Source: Agelas oroides
Lineage: Eukaryota > Porifera > Demospongiae > Agelasida > Agelasidae
Length of the DNA stretch: 64,000 bases
NCBI GenBank assembly: GCA_949130485.1
Contig: OX422184.1
Location: 24,050,917-24,114,916, forward strand
Reading direction: 5' to 3'
Part shown: piece by piece, positions 43,244 through 53,371 of the stretch
Layout: each line of letters opens with the position of its first letter
How positions within the stretch are numbered: the first letter of the stretch is position 1
The notes under the pieces: generated by a model
Databases searched by the model: none
What the model saw: the letters and a program-made list of their open reading frames with translations, nothing else
What the model was told of the DNA's origin: nothing
Position numbers and translations under genes: made by a program

Positions 43244-44240
43244 TGGAAAAGCAGGAAACAGGACATGAAAAGAAGACGGGAATTTGTGCAAAAGCTGCCC
43301 GGGCAGACACGAGATGACTGCTCGTAGCGACCTTATTCACAAACATCTCCAGGGATGATTCGGGGATTACGGCAATCTTGTTCACGAACACAACAATGGA
43401 CTTTGAGTTTCACCTGCCGTTTGGTCCTGTGACACAGCAGTCAACACTTTCTGGATCAGTATCAGAAATGTGTACACATGCCTACTATGTTGATACTGTA
43501 ATCACTCATCACACACTAGCTCTTACTATAATTCAAGCCCTACAGATACCAGACAGATACCTGCAGTGAAGTTGGCATCTTTACTGTGAGAGATTTTATA
43601 ATGGATGCAATGGCTGCATTAGTCACTGTGATGATGGTGAATCTTTTTCTGGTCCCAGAACAGTGGTCCTGAACAGATTACATCTTTACCTACTACTGAG
43701 CAGTCTCGTGCCAAGTGACTCCTCAATTGCCTGCTTACATGCGGACATACTCGGGCCAGTTGAAAGGGGATCAAATCACTTAACTCTACTTTTTGAGCTT
43801 GCAGCCTGGAGCTGCTGACTAACAATTGCCTACAATGAATCAGTTTTGTGACTGAACTGTTTTGTTTACTTTGTGTCATGACAGTGAAGCTGCCCAATGT
43901 TTAACAGATTCTGTTGTGCACCATCATGGGGAGGAGGAGTGTCCAGTTGATCTTTAACTGCATGTACAATCTAAACTCTAAAAAAAGTAATAGGGTATTT
44001 CGCTCTGTCTGTGGATCACTCTGTTGATTGTTGTGCTCTCCCCCCCACCCCCCCTATAATTCTTTCTAGTTCTATATACTCGTGAATAAGATTAGAACTG
44101 TGAGTCCCTAGACGTAGTCGTCCCTGGTTCTATTCGTGCAGGTTCCGAGTTGTCCCTGTCCGTGTAGCCCGTAGCCCTTTGCACAAATTCCCATTTCTTT
44201 TCCCGTCTCATTTCCCGTTCCCTGCTTTTCCAGTTGCCCC
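43244..44240. mobile_element. foldback pair with AACTGGAAAAGCAGG ends
   Basis: AACTGGAAAAGCAGGAAACA near 43250 returns inverted as GTTCCCTGCTTTTCCAGTT near 44236. Inner blocks GACGGGAATTTGTGCAAA and TTTGCACAAATTCCC also pair. The same type of ends occurs at 5650-6115. The interior shows no recognised gene. Confidence 0.6.
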
Positions 44241-44394
44241 AAAGACTTTGCGCTAGTCAAGTGACAACAGTATGTTAAGTGTGTTGAGGAGTGCACATAA
44301 TCTTGCTGGCAAGGTTAGTTTGCGGTATAGTATAGTAACGTACAAGTCACTGATAGCATGTGAGCAGTATATACTCGAAACTGGTGTGTTCCAC

Positions 44395-44470
44395 TGCACA
44401 AGCTTTACCACATCGTGGTTAGAAGCTCGTGGCAATTTGAGAGGACTGTGGGCCCTTCTCAGACTTACCG
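44395..44470 (-). pseudogene. tail of a fourth transmembrane-exon copy
   Basis: Reverse-complemented, GGTAAGTCTGAGAAGGGCCC followed by ACAGTCCTCTCAAATTGCCA and CGAGCTTCTAACCAC matches the tail region of copy 3 (GGTAAGTCTGCCAATGCCCC...CTTCTAACC). The membrane segment itself was not found. Flanking 44280-44350 also aligns with 42115-42180 (ATCTTGCTGGCAAGGTTAG, GTACAAGTCAC), so this is a segmental copy. Confidence 0.45.
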
Positions 44471-44688
44471 GTATACAAACCTGCTTCAATACTACGTTAT
44501 AACAGTGGTAGATAGCATATTCCTGGCTCTGACGCTAAAATGGGGGCCCGACAGTTATGCTTAGAGGCGTAGCCAGGTCACAGAGCGTAGGACACTGCGT
44601 TAGTCTTTCGCGATCGATGCGATCTTCGAGGCTTATTCCGTGCCGATAATTACCTGCGCTGATGGGGGCATGGACGTTAGTTACTAGG

Positions 44689-44731
44689 GCACAGTCTACG
44701 CCACTGTTGTGCCACCTTGGCGTAGACTGTC
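44689..44731. repeat. short hairpin, 13-bp arms
   Basis: ACAGTCTACGCCA and TGGCGTAGACTGT pair across about 14 bases. It has the size of the smallest hairpin insertions but different ends and no clear duplication. Confidence 0.6.
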
Positions 44732-44989
44732 TTTAGTGTGTGTGAAAAAAAGGGCTAACCGCATGCGCTGAGTGCTACTATTACGCTACGAACTGCATAG
44801 GCTACTGGCTAACGTTAGTTAGTACGCAATCGCCTTATTCTCTTACCCATTGTGCCATGTAAATGTGCTGCCAGAACCGTCTCGAACCAACTGGGACTGC
44901 GAAGGGATACGCCACACGCCGACGGCGTCAGACCCGTTTATGATCGCTTGCAGCAAGTGCAGTGTGCGGATCGGATCGGGGCAGGCTAT

Positions 44990-45697
44990 AAAACCCGGAA
45001 CGGAAACGGTGAAACGGAACGAAACGAAACCGGAAGTCACGCCCCCACGCTGACACTCGCACTCAGCGCTTCAGGGCTGCACGCTCGAGCTTCGGTGCTA
45101 CTTACAGGCTCGTGTTTTGCGTCAACGGTTATATGACACACTACAATAACATGAACCAGTCCAGTAGCAGAGAAAGCCAAGTGTACAAGAAGATGAAAAC
45201 TTTTACAGGAACAAAAAGAAAAACAAATGTTAGTCAATCCCAAAGGTCCGGATAAGAAATAACCACTGTTCAGGCGATAGTTTGGCCCCAACTTCTTCTG
45301 GAATTTCAACCTCAGAAGGGTTAAAGGAGAGACATCGGACACGGGGGCATGATTGGCGTGGTAGTGAACATTCATCATGCTAGATGGTTGCTGTCTTCCT
45401 GTCACAACATTGTAGTACAAATGGTGCTCCTTGCGAACAAGAATGACATAATCAGAAGGTGAGCTCGCATCTCGTTTATAGCCACCTCTGCAGCCTGCAT
45501 ACACTTAAATGGATGGAGTTAGCAACTTCACCTGAGAAATGGTCCAGCTTTCACTATGGTTGGACTGCCAGTTGAAATGGCATGGACAACAGTTGAATAC
45601 AACTGACCATACGCAAATTTCACTTTGAACTTTGGTCTCGTTCCTGTTCCGTTTCATTTTGTTTCGTTTCACCGTTTCCGTTCCAGGTTTTACCTTG
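44990..45697. mobile_element. inverted-repeat element with AAAACCCGGAACGG ends
   Basis: AACCCGGAACGGAAACGGTG, followed by AAACGGAACGAAACGAAAC, returns inverted as GTTTCGTTTCACCGTTTCCG and TTCCAGGTTTT. The interior encodes the broken fragment at 45230-45510. The class is unknown. Confidence 0.6.
45230..45510 (-). pseudogene. broken ORF fragment, unknown repeat-associated protein
   Basis: The minus strand reads GCRGGYKRDASSPSDYVILV, RKEHHLYYNVVTGRQQPSSM and MNVHYHANHA in one frame. It then looks coding in another frame: FNPSEVEIPEEVGAKLSPEQ and WLFLIRTFGID before a stop. The two halves suggest a single protein with a frameshift near 45345. I do not recognise the family with confidence; its place inside inverted repeats suggests a transposon-borne or captured gene. 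Confidence 0.45.
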
Positions 45698-45828
45698 CAA
45701 TATCCAAGATCAATTAGTGCGACCTCAGCCATTTTAATTAGTAAAGTTCAACCATATCCGACCTCCTCTGGGGAAGGCCCGGGAGATTTCATCACATGCA
45801 ATAATGACATCAGGTAGACTGGGGGAGT

Positions 45829-45980
45829 GGGGGGGGGCGCATGGGGCTCAGATATTAACATGCTCCAGACCTGATAGTGTCAGACCTTAGTCAGAGAGAA
45901 AGAAAGGAATAAAGAGGGGAAAAAAAGACAGTGACTCAGGGAGGGACTCAAACCTGTGACCTGGCAAATGGCCTGCCATG
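45829..45980 (-). mobile_element. second SINE-like copy
   Basis: It matches 3365-3574 in order (CTCAGATATTAACATGCTCC, GAGGGGAAAAAAAGACAGTG, ACTCAGGGAGGGACTCAAAC, CTGGCAAATGG). The B box is decayed (GGTTTGAGTCCC on the minus strand). Confidence 0.55.
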
Positions 45981-45997
45981 CTCTCGTCCCCAGGGGG

Positions 45998-46438
45998 GTA
46001 GCCTCGTCCCCAGACCCCACCCAAAAAATCGGGAAAAGGGCCTGGTGTCACTTGCAAAAATTCCCCTATGTGCTGTGTCAGCAGTCTTCGTTTGGAGTAG
46101 AGGAATCACATTCGTCCATTACCAATTCTTGAAACGTGAAAGTAGTATACTCGTTCCACGACCATTTAAAAATGGGAATGAGGCAAGCAGACTTTTCATA
46201 AACATTCGGATTTCAGAAACTTAGAGCGTAGTTACGCTTGCTAGGCTATACTTACTCTCGTCTGTAGTTGCTCCGTAGCAAGATCTGTTCATCTACTCTG
46301 TAAAGCCATCGTCAACAGTAGCTGGCTGCATGTAATTGTTACATAATGCATATATGCTGACTCAGCACATATGAGAAAGTTTGCAAGTGACACCAGGCCC
46401 CTTTCCTGATTTTTTGGGTGGGGCCTTGGGACAAGGCT
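45998..46438. mobile_element. Mutator-like foldback, 441 bp
   Basis: TAGCCTCGTCCCCAGACCCC and GGGGCCTTGGGACAAGGCTA are inverted ends, followed inward by CCCAAAAAATCGGGAAAAGG and its near complement. The flanks are G-rich and no clean 9-bp duplication can be assigned. It is flanked by arms of another element (45770 and 46640), suggesting nesting. Confidence 0.65.
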
Positions 46439-46955
46439 AGGGGTAGGGAGGGGGGGAATTGTTGTAACTCACAAACTTTGCATTAACTTTCCTCAAATCT
46501 ATTGTCTATTGAACAAATGTATTGACACTGCCTTTCAAACATTCCGGTGGTCTCAAGTCCTTGTACAAATAGTAAAGAGGGGCTTAAAATTCATTGTTAG
46601 GTACCACTCTACGAATCGTTACGTCACATCACCGTGCACATCACAAAATCTCCCAGGCCTTCCCTATCGAGTTGTGCATACTGCAAGCAATCAAACACTG
46701 GAGTTGGTGAAGGCCTGGTAATGAGGCTAGCAACATTCTAAAACCCTGCAGAACGTAGCCAGGCCATTTCCAGGCCACCTCCATTTTTTGTTCGTCGGTT
46801 TTGTGTTTGATATTACATACTACAATTTGAAGCCACTTGAAAAGGGATCCGGATTTCATTGATTGCAGACATCTTTTAGGAGTTTGCTTTTTTACCCTCT
46901 CATTCTTTCATGGATGTGACAGGTGTGGAAAACCCACTATAAAACCTGCTCCCTG

Positions 46956-47687
46956 TAGCCTTGTTCCCAGAGGAGAGACCTTGCCACCTAATATCAATTT
47001 AACAATTTCACAGTTCTTGCTAACACAAGGTGTTGTTAAGTACACTTTGACAGCGGGTGGTTCCCAGAATGTCGAATCCCATTATGTCTAATGTCTAACA
47101 AAAATTTAGGAGTGTCCCAAAATGTCTAATTCTTTGATCAATTAGCATCTATTTTAAAGTGTTCAGATTTGGACAGGTACAAAACCTGCCAGACCATTGG
47201 ATTGTGTTTTCCAGAAGGAAGGTAACCTCACAAGATCTGATCTGATAGCTAATCCATGTGAAATTCCCTTGCTTGCCCTTTGTTGCTAAGCAACCAAATT
47301 GAATGCTCAGGGAGCAGGGTTGCTAGGTAACAGGTGACCCCTTTGGAGCCATGGCCTATGCTGCTCACACTTTACATGTAATGCAATGAATGGGGGGGGG
47401 GGGACAAAACATTTGAAAGAACAGGTATCTAACAGCACATTTTTTAATACTAAATCATATCAAGATCCCTGAATGTTGTTGAGTGGCCCAATTAGTGATG
47501 ACCTAAATTGGCAATGTCCTACCCCCTCTGCTTAAACAGGTCTCTCTTTGGCAACTATGCATGTATACATGGTCTGCAAACTTTGTTGGTCACTTTTAGA
47601 AATCTCATGGTAAAAAACTGGCCAATCTTACAAAATTATCATTTCGTGAAATTATCAGGTGGGGTCTCTCCTCTGGGACTAAGGCTA
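46956..47687. mobile_element. Mutator-like foldback, 732 bp, diverged duplication
   Basis: TAGCCTTGTTCCCAGAGGAG and CTCCTCTGGGACTAAGGCTA are inverted ends. The flanks TGCTCCCTG (46947-46955) and TGCCCCCTC (47688-47696) agree at 7 of 9 positions. The interior (gap of about 600 bp) has no recognised gene. Confidence 0.68.
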
Positions 47688-48783
47688 TGCCCCCTCACCC
47701 CCCCTCAAGTCATGTTAGCAGAAAGCATATTTATATTTGCATAACTAAGCTATGGTATTTGAACCAAATTAGAGGTAGAGAACTTGCTTCACTACTTCGG
47801 CAGCAGTGTACATACACTGACTGACTAGTCAGAAAGCTCAAATAGAAATGTGATAGTGACATTCTTGTACAATACAGCTTCGGTTTGTAAGTCCAGCTTG
47901 CAACTCCAAACATAGCGAGGCTGCTTTCTCACAGAACATTATGGAAGACACCATTAGTCAATAATTAGTGGACAGGACTAGACTTCTTAGAGACCATAAA
48001 ATGTGTTACTGTTTTTAGCTCAGTAGTCCTTTTCATTGGTCCAGTCTAGTGATTATTGACAGCACTAACTTGCAACTGCCCAACTCAAATGCGAGCTGTC
48101 AGCTTTTTGAGGCTTTGGTTGGTTTCATTGTTGCAGTATATCCGGATCATCTTTTGTCTCCTTTTCAATTGAATGGACATCAGCTTCATCAAAACAAGTA
48201 GGCTCAGTTGTTGTGCCAGACACCCATGCACATCATCATCAAAGAGAACATCAGTATGGTCTGTGTCATAAATGACCCACTTACACAATCTTAGTAGGTT
48301 GAGCAGTACAAAGTTGGCCAAAATTCTCTTTGAAGGATGTGGAAATAGACGGAATAGACATCACATGTTCAAAAATTGACTGACAATAATCTCCTTCATA
48401 ATTTGGACATCAGTTGGTAACACACAACATCTGCCAGAGATTTAAGGCAACTAGGAAAGCACCCACAGAGAGAGAATGGTCATCATGAAATCCTTAACTA
48501 CTGGAACCTTAGTGTCCAACTTGACTATTTGTCACATGCTAAACAGGCATGGTTACACTAGTTAACAAAAAACAACAGCACATTGCATTGCAGATATGTG
48601 AAGATTAGGAACAAGGAGTATCATGGTTATTTTCTGTTGACAAATTTGGTTGTTTATGCAGTACAGAGTTGGCTTGGGAATGACATTCATGTGATAATTG
48701 ACCCAGAAGCACCTGCCTGTCTTTCTGATGGAATTGGTGTTGTTGAACAAACTGTTGATTCTAAGGGGGGTTTTTTTTGGCCT

Positions 48784-49937
48784 CTACAATCACTGGACTG
48801 GACTAGTGGACTGGACTGGTGGACTGACACTAAAAATTTTTTGTATGCTTTCTAATGAGACTCACTCGCCTGTAGGGTTGCATGATGCATAATCTTACCC
48901 CCAAAACAACTTTCTTCTTGGACAGACCTTTATGCCTGGGCTTCATTTCCAAAAATTGTCAGGGTAGGGGAGGAGCAAAAGTAAACTAACGGTTATTTAA
49001 AGATTTGAGGGAGGAACATGCTGTGTTGTTGGTCCTCACAGGACAACTGACATTTGGTAGTATAGATGATGGTTGTACGAAGGAACAAGTATTACACCGA
49101 GCATGCGATCAGATTGCTCACTTAACCCTTTAACTATGAATGACGACTATAGTCGTCATCAAAATTCGGCCGCATGTTATCAGTTTGTGCAATCCGTTTT
49201 GAGGGTGGGACAGGGGGAGGTGGGTGGGTGCACCGCTCTGGCTGACAGTGCATGGCGGCTGTTGCAGCTGGCTATAGAAAGGGCCTGGTCAGCGCTGGAT
49301 GGCCCATTTTCTGCTTTCCTGTACAAACGAGCGTAGAAAATGGTCCTTTCACCTTGTAGGGACTCCATTTCTGGCTTTTTATGCAGCTTTCAGTCTGGAG
49401 GAGCGTTCTCTCGTCGGAGGGCCCTGACTATTGAGTGCTCGGTAATGAGTGGGTGTGGTCAGGGTTGTGAACCTGCAAAGAATTTGTGAAGGAAGTTGTA
49501 GATCAAGTTTCTCGGGCCAACTCCTGGCAGAAGTGGAAATACAGGTGAAAGAAGGTGGGACTAGTCTACACAAGACCTTGAGGGAAATTAATTTAGTATT
49601 TAAAGGGTTTAAGTGTTACAATGTACAGCATGGTGTAATGACAACTAAAACATTTACCAAACTACCAAACCTCTTCTGAAGTCCTAGGAACTGAAGTCGG
49701 GTTGCAATTGTCTATACTACATCATAGAGGAGAAAGCCATTACACACTGGGTACAAAGACCCTCACGAATACTATAGGCCTAGTGAGTTATTTGCTCTGG
49801 GACCATGAAGCTATGTACCTAGAAAAAAAGCTGCACGGCTTCCACACAACTCCACAGGTGAGTATCATTGGAAAATGATTTTTAGTGTCAGTCCACCAGT
49901 CCAGTCCACTAGTCCAGTCCAGTGATTGTAGACGGAT
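48784..49937. repeat. inverted pair of CACTGGACTGGACTAGTGGACTGG blocks
   Basis: At 48784 TACAATCACTGGACTGGACT, continuing AGTGGACTGGACTGGTGGAC and TGACACTAAAAATTTTT. At 49876-49930 it returns inverted. The arms of about 60 bp enclose about 1 kb including the piggyBac-type element at 49126-49608. This could be one large foldback with a nested insertion. Confidence 0.6.
49126..49608. mobile_element. piggyBac-type MITE with TTAA duplication
   Basis: The ends CCCTTTAACTATG and TATTTAAAGGGT are inverted and flanked by TTAA (49122-49125 and 49609-49612). TTAA targets and CCCTTT ends are typical of piggyBac elements. ATGACGACTATAGTCGTCAT near the left end is a perfect palindrome. Relatives lie at 51761 and 60993. 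Confidence 0.75.
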
Positions 49938-50194
49938 GTTTTTTTTGTTTTTTTTTCATTTGGTGGTGGGAGTCTATTACCCAACTGAACAACCAGGTCG
50001 CTGTTACAGGCAATTGTACATTGCATCAAAGCAAACCCTCTTTTGAGAGGCTGTTCTTGTGCGTGGGTGGGTAAAAGTGCATCTTGTACACACTGTTTGC
50101 ACATAGTCAGTTTCCCCAAATTGGAAATCTTAAAATTTGCTCCATTGCATCAATCTGTGATTTAGCCAACTTCTCACATGTCCAAACTAAACTG

Positions 50195-50253
50195 TGTCTA
50201 GACAAACACTGAGGAAGCCCACTGAGGAAGCCCCCTCAGTGTTTGTCTAGACA
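50195..50253. repeat. hairpin with 20-bp arms
   Basis: TGTCTAGACAAACACTGAGG and CCTCAGTGTTTGTCTAGACA pair exactly, with a duplicated CCCACTGAGGAAG-type loop. No clear target duplication was found. Confidence 0.75.
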
Positions 50254-50369
50254 TTACAATACATGAATAACACAAAGTTTTCTTTGAAAGTTACTATTTG
50301 CCTTGAATGAAAGATGCATGTAAGTGCATATGAGGCCAGTAAGAGCTCTTGACGATATTATACCATATC

Positions 50370-50757
50370 GTAATCTCCCGAAAATAAGCCCACCCTCGAA
50401 AATACGCCCACCCCCTTTTTTTGAATGAAATTGTTGCAATGGGTGCATTTCTCTCGAAAGTACGCCCACCCATTTATGCCACAGTATGCTGTTATGTTAA
50501 GCAAGAAGCACCGAAGAAGCAGCACTGGCAGCGCTGTGCAAGAGGAGGGACTAACAAATGCTGTTATTGCATAAGCAAGCACATAACAAAAGAGGCATTG
50601 AAGAATCATTGCATGTGCAAATAATAAGGGCTAGACTAACTGCGTGAGGTGGGCGAATTTTCAAGAGAAATATCACAACTCTCAAAAATACGCCCACCCC
50701 CCTCTTTTAGCAGCCACTTAAGTTCATCGCCCACGGGCGTATTTTCGAGAGATTACA
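50370..50757. mobile_element. MITE with GTAATCTCYCGAAAATA ends
   Basis: GTAATCTCCCGAAAATAAGC and GCGTATTTTCGAGAGATTAC are inverted, followed by GCCCACCC-rich blocks that are inverted too. It is related to the nested element at 30522-30985. Confidence 0.7.
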
Positions 50758-51141
50758 GTACATTATTTTATGTCAACACCGTAGAACCCATTATTAGAGC
50801 TAGACTGAGTGAAACCCACACTAGCAAGTTAAACAGTGTAATTTCTTTCTATATATATCTGGCATACATATTCCACATGCCTTTAAAATACTGTAATTTA
50901 ACACGACATCCACATGCTGCAATACTAGATAAGACTTTCAATCTGCTTGCTACTGACGATATGATGCAGCCAAGTGCAAGAGGTCAACTTTTGGAACAAA
51001 CCAGGATGCAAAAGGTGGCAAAGATTTTTCTGCCAGCTTCACTGTTTGACTGTCCATAGACATTTTGGTTTGTGTGCTGTGATCTGGTAATGCACTGGTA
51101 AAGCCTTTGCTGGCCAAATGACATTGCTCTGTGAGTGTAGA

Positions 51142-51211
51142 CCCCATCCTGTGCTATGGTCATGGTCAGATGGCTACCCCATCCTGTGCTATGGTCATGG
51201 TCAGATGGCTA
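51142..51211. repeat. 35-bp tandem duplication
   Basis: CCCCATCCTGTGCTATGGTC, continuing ATGGTCAGATGGCTA, occurs twice head to tail without change. Confidence 0.93.
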
Positions 51212-51344
51212 CACAACTACAGGGAGCTTAGCACAACAGGATGTATATGGCAACACTCCTTTTAATATTGTTTTCCTTTCAATAGTAACTTAGGCCAAAA
51301 CACACACCATAGTGAAAGTTGCAAAGGTTACGTTCCCCTGATTC

Positions 51345-51393
51345 TAGCCTGTACCCAGGCCACGTGGGAGGAGGGAACGAGGGTGTAAAGCTA
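51345..51393. mobile_element. 49-bp Mutator-like insertion, exact 9-bp duplication
   Basis: The insert starts TAGCCTGTACCCAGGCC and ends GGGTGTAAAGCTA, keeping only partial complementarity. CCCTGATTC flanks it exactly at 51336-51344 and 51394-51402. Confidence 0.75.
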
Positions 51394-51760
51394 CCCTGAT
51401 TCCTCCCCAGGTTTTGTGCATCAGTGTACATAGGGTGGAACATTGTTCACTCCAAGACAGACAGACAAACCCTGCTTACATGAGGTGTAGTTTTATCAGA
51501 CCAGCCACCTGTTTTATAGTGGTCAGCCCATTTTCAATCTAGACAGGTAGAAAACTTTAAACCTCCCTTATCAGCTGTGTTGGTCTTGTATGGTATAAGT
51601 GTAAATGAAGCTGTAGGTGCTTGTACAAAAGAAGATTGTGGCAGCTGGGCTGGCTGGTAAGGTTGGTTCTGGTAGTGGCTGAGGTTGATGGTAGTGGCCA
51701 AGGTTGATGGTAGGGAGGATACTGCATTGTGGTTGGCTACATTTCCCACTGGTCAATCAA

Positions 51761-52015
51761 CCCTTTAAACCCAAAATTACACTTTTGGTTACATACTGCG
51801 CTCTTTGTGCTTGCACGCGGGTTCTGCATCAGCAGAAAGGAGGGACAGGGTGAGTTGGGTGGGGTCACCTGCAGGGTGGTGTGCTCATGGCAGCTGCTAG
51901 GCTTAGCTGTAAAAAGGCCATGGTTGGCACCGGGTGGGCCAATTCTCATGAAAACACTACCTTGTAGGGGGCTCATTTCTGACAAGGAAGGCTGCTGGGT
52001 TCTGAACTGATTCAG
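51761..52015. mobile_element. partial piggyBac-type MITE copy
   Basis: It begins CCCTTTAAACCCAAAATTAC like the copy at 60993 and shares GCAGAAAGGAGGGACAGG and GGCCATGGTTGGCACCGG blocks. No right end was found, so it is truncated or diverged. Confidence 0.55.
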
Positions 52016-52304
52016 TGAATGCCGTTTGTACTGATTCAAGCCCTAAGTTCCACTGGTAAATGTATCACGATCACGTCAGGGTCTTTGTGGCAGTTGCTGT
52101 CATCGACCTTCCTATGTGTATGCCGATTTTCCTCTGTTGTTTGTGAAAGTAAGGACTGGGCATTACAAACCAGGCTGTGTGTTCACAGAAAAAGAGGCCA
52201 GTGTCAAGGAAGAGGCCAGCCTCTGTCAACAGTCAGCCAGAGAAGCTGCCTAGACAAGGCAAATGCCTCCATTGTGTTATATCTCTCCATGGTATCCTCT
52301 GCAT

Positions 52305-52781
52305 TCATGACAATTCCTCTAAACTGTCACATATAAGGACATTGGTAGCCTCGTCCCCGGTGCGCACGAAAAACGGAGGAGCGCCTGGTACACACTGTTT
52401 GCACATGAGTTTAATCTCCCCAAGATGTGGGAACTCCGGGCTATTTTCTGATTCTTCCGTGTCATGTGACATCAGAGTTCGGACTCGGTATAGTAAACTT
52501 GTCAGGATGATATAATGGCGTGTAATGAAAGTTCGGATTTTCAGCAAGTGATTTCTCATGCCCTTCAGCGACTTACGACCCCAAGTATGGTTCTCTAAAC
52601 TTTCAACTCTCCGCTTGCACTTCGCACACATGAGATTTGGTAAGCCGTCATCATCGTTATATCCAACAGTGCGCTTAATCCTTATTGCTAGTCTTTCCTG
52701 GCTAGCGTTTTTACCAAACAATGCTACTCTATGGTTGCTATAAGCCACAGAGGATCCACAAAGGCAGCACACTGATGCCAT
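52305..52781 (-). CDS. ZAD-like Cys4 zinc-finger ORF inside transposon arms
   Basis: The first ATG on the minus strand is at 52781 and opens 158 codons. The N terminus, MASVCCLCGSSVAYSNHRVA, has a CxxC pair at residues 5-8; a second pair, LMCAKC, is at 52-55, preceded by IRIKRTVGYNDDDGLPN. Two CxxC pairs about 45 residues apart resemble ZAD-type DNA- or dimer-binding fingers. The last 45 residues (from SHDTEESENSPEF) come from repeat sequence that also occurs at 58840-58930, so the coding end is transposon-derived. I cannot say whether it is expressed. It lies antisense in NCKAP1 intron 9. Confidence 0.5.
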   Translation of the reverse strand: MASVCCLCGSSVAYSNHRVALFGKNASQERLAIRIKRTVGYNDDDGLPNLMCAKCKRRVESLENHTWGRKSLKGMRNHLLKIRTFITRHYIILTSLLYRVRTLMSHDTEESENSPEFPHLGEIKLMCKQCVPGAPPFFVRTGDEATNVLICDSLEELS

Positions 52782-52935
52782 TTTCGCTAACTGGGCCACA
52801 TCGGGATGTTTACTACTTAAATTTTGTCGGAGCACACGCCCCTAAACAGTGTAAACATTATAAACGTGAGCAACGCCATTTTTAATTAACCGGAAGCACA
52901 TCAGTGTGTACCAGGCGCTCTCTCTTACCAGGCTG
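52346..52935. mobile_element. Mutator-like element carrying the ZAD-like ORF
   Basis: The left arm begins TAGCCTCGTCCCCGGTG and contains GAGCGCCTGGTACACACTG. The right arm near 52904 contains CAGTGTGTACCAGGCGCTC, its exact complement. The outermost right end is degraded (TACCAGGCTGG), so no target duplication was found. The zinc-finger ORF lies between the arms. Confidence 0.55.
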
Positions 52936-53371
52936 GTACACTGGTTGCTCTCATGTAGGGAGTGACAAACCCTGCATGTCAGGTGAGCCTTATCTAGCCA
53001 ACTCACTGCCCAGGCTCCCCCCACAATGTTAAACATCACTTTACATTGTCCTCATATTAGATTGCACAGATCTGAGGAGGAGCCTATCCTCATCCTAAGG
53101 TCAGCAAAAATCTTATTATGAAGCCACTCTATGCTTGTCAGCAAATTAAATTGCATAGATCTGGTATCCCTCTAAGGGGGAGCTTATCCAGTCACCTGAT
53201 GATGAAGCCACATAGAACTGGAGGAAGAGGTCACAAGCAATTTATAATATTCAAGGCCACTCTTTGGTAAACATGTGAGAATGGGGTCGGTTTTTTTGCC
53301 TTTCATAAAACAACACCAGGCTGAATGGCATATGTATACAAATCTGGAGATTTGAAGAGTTCACTTATCAA

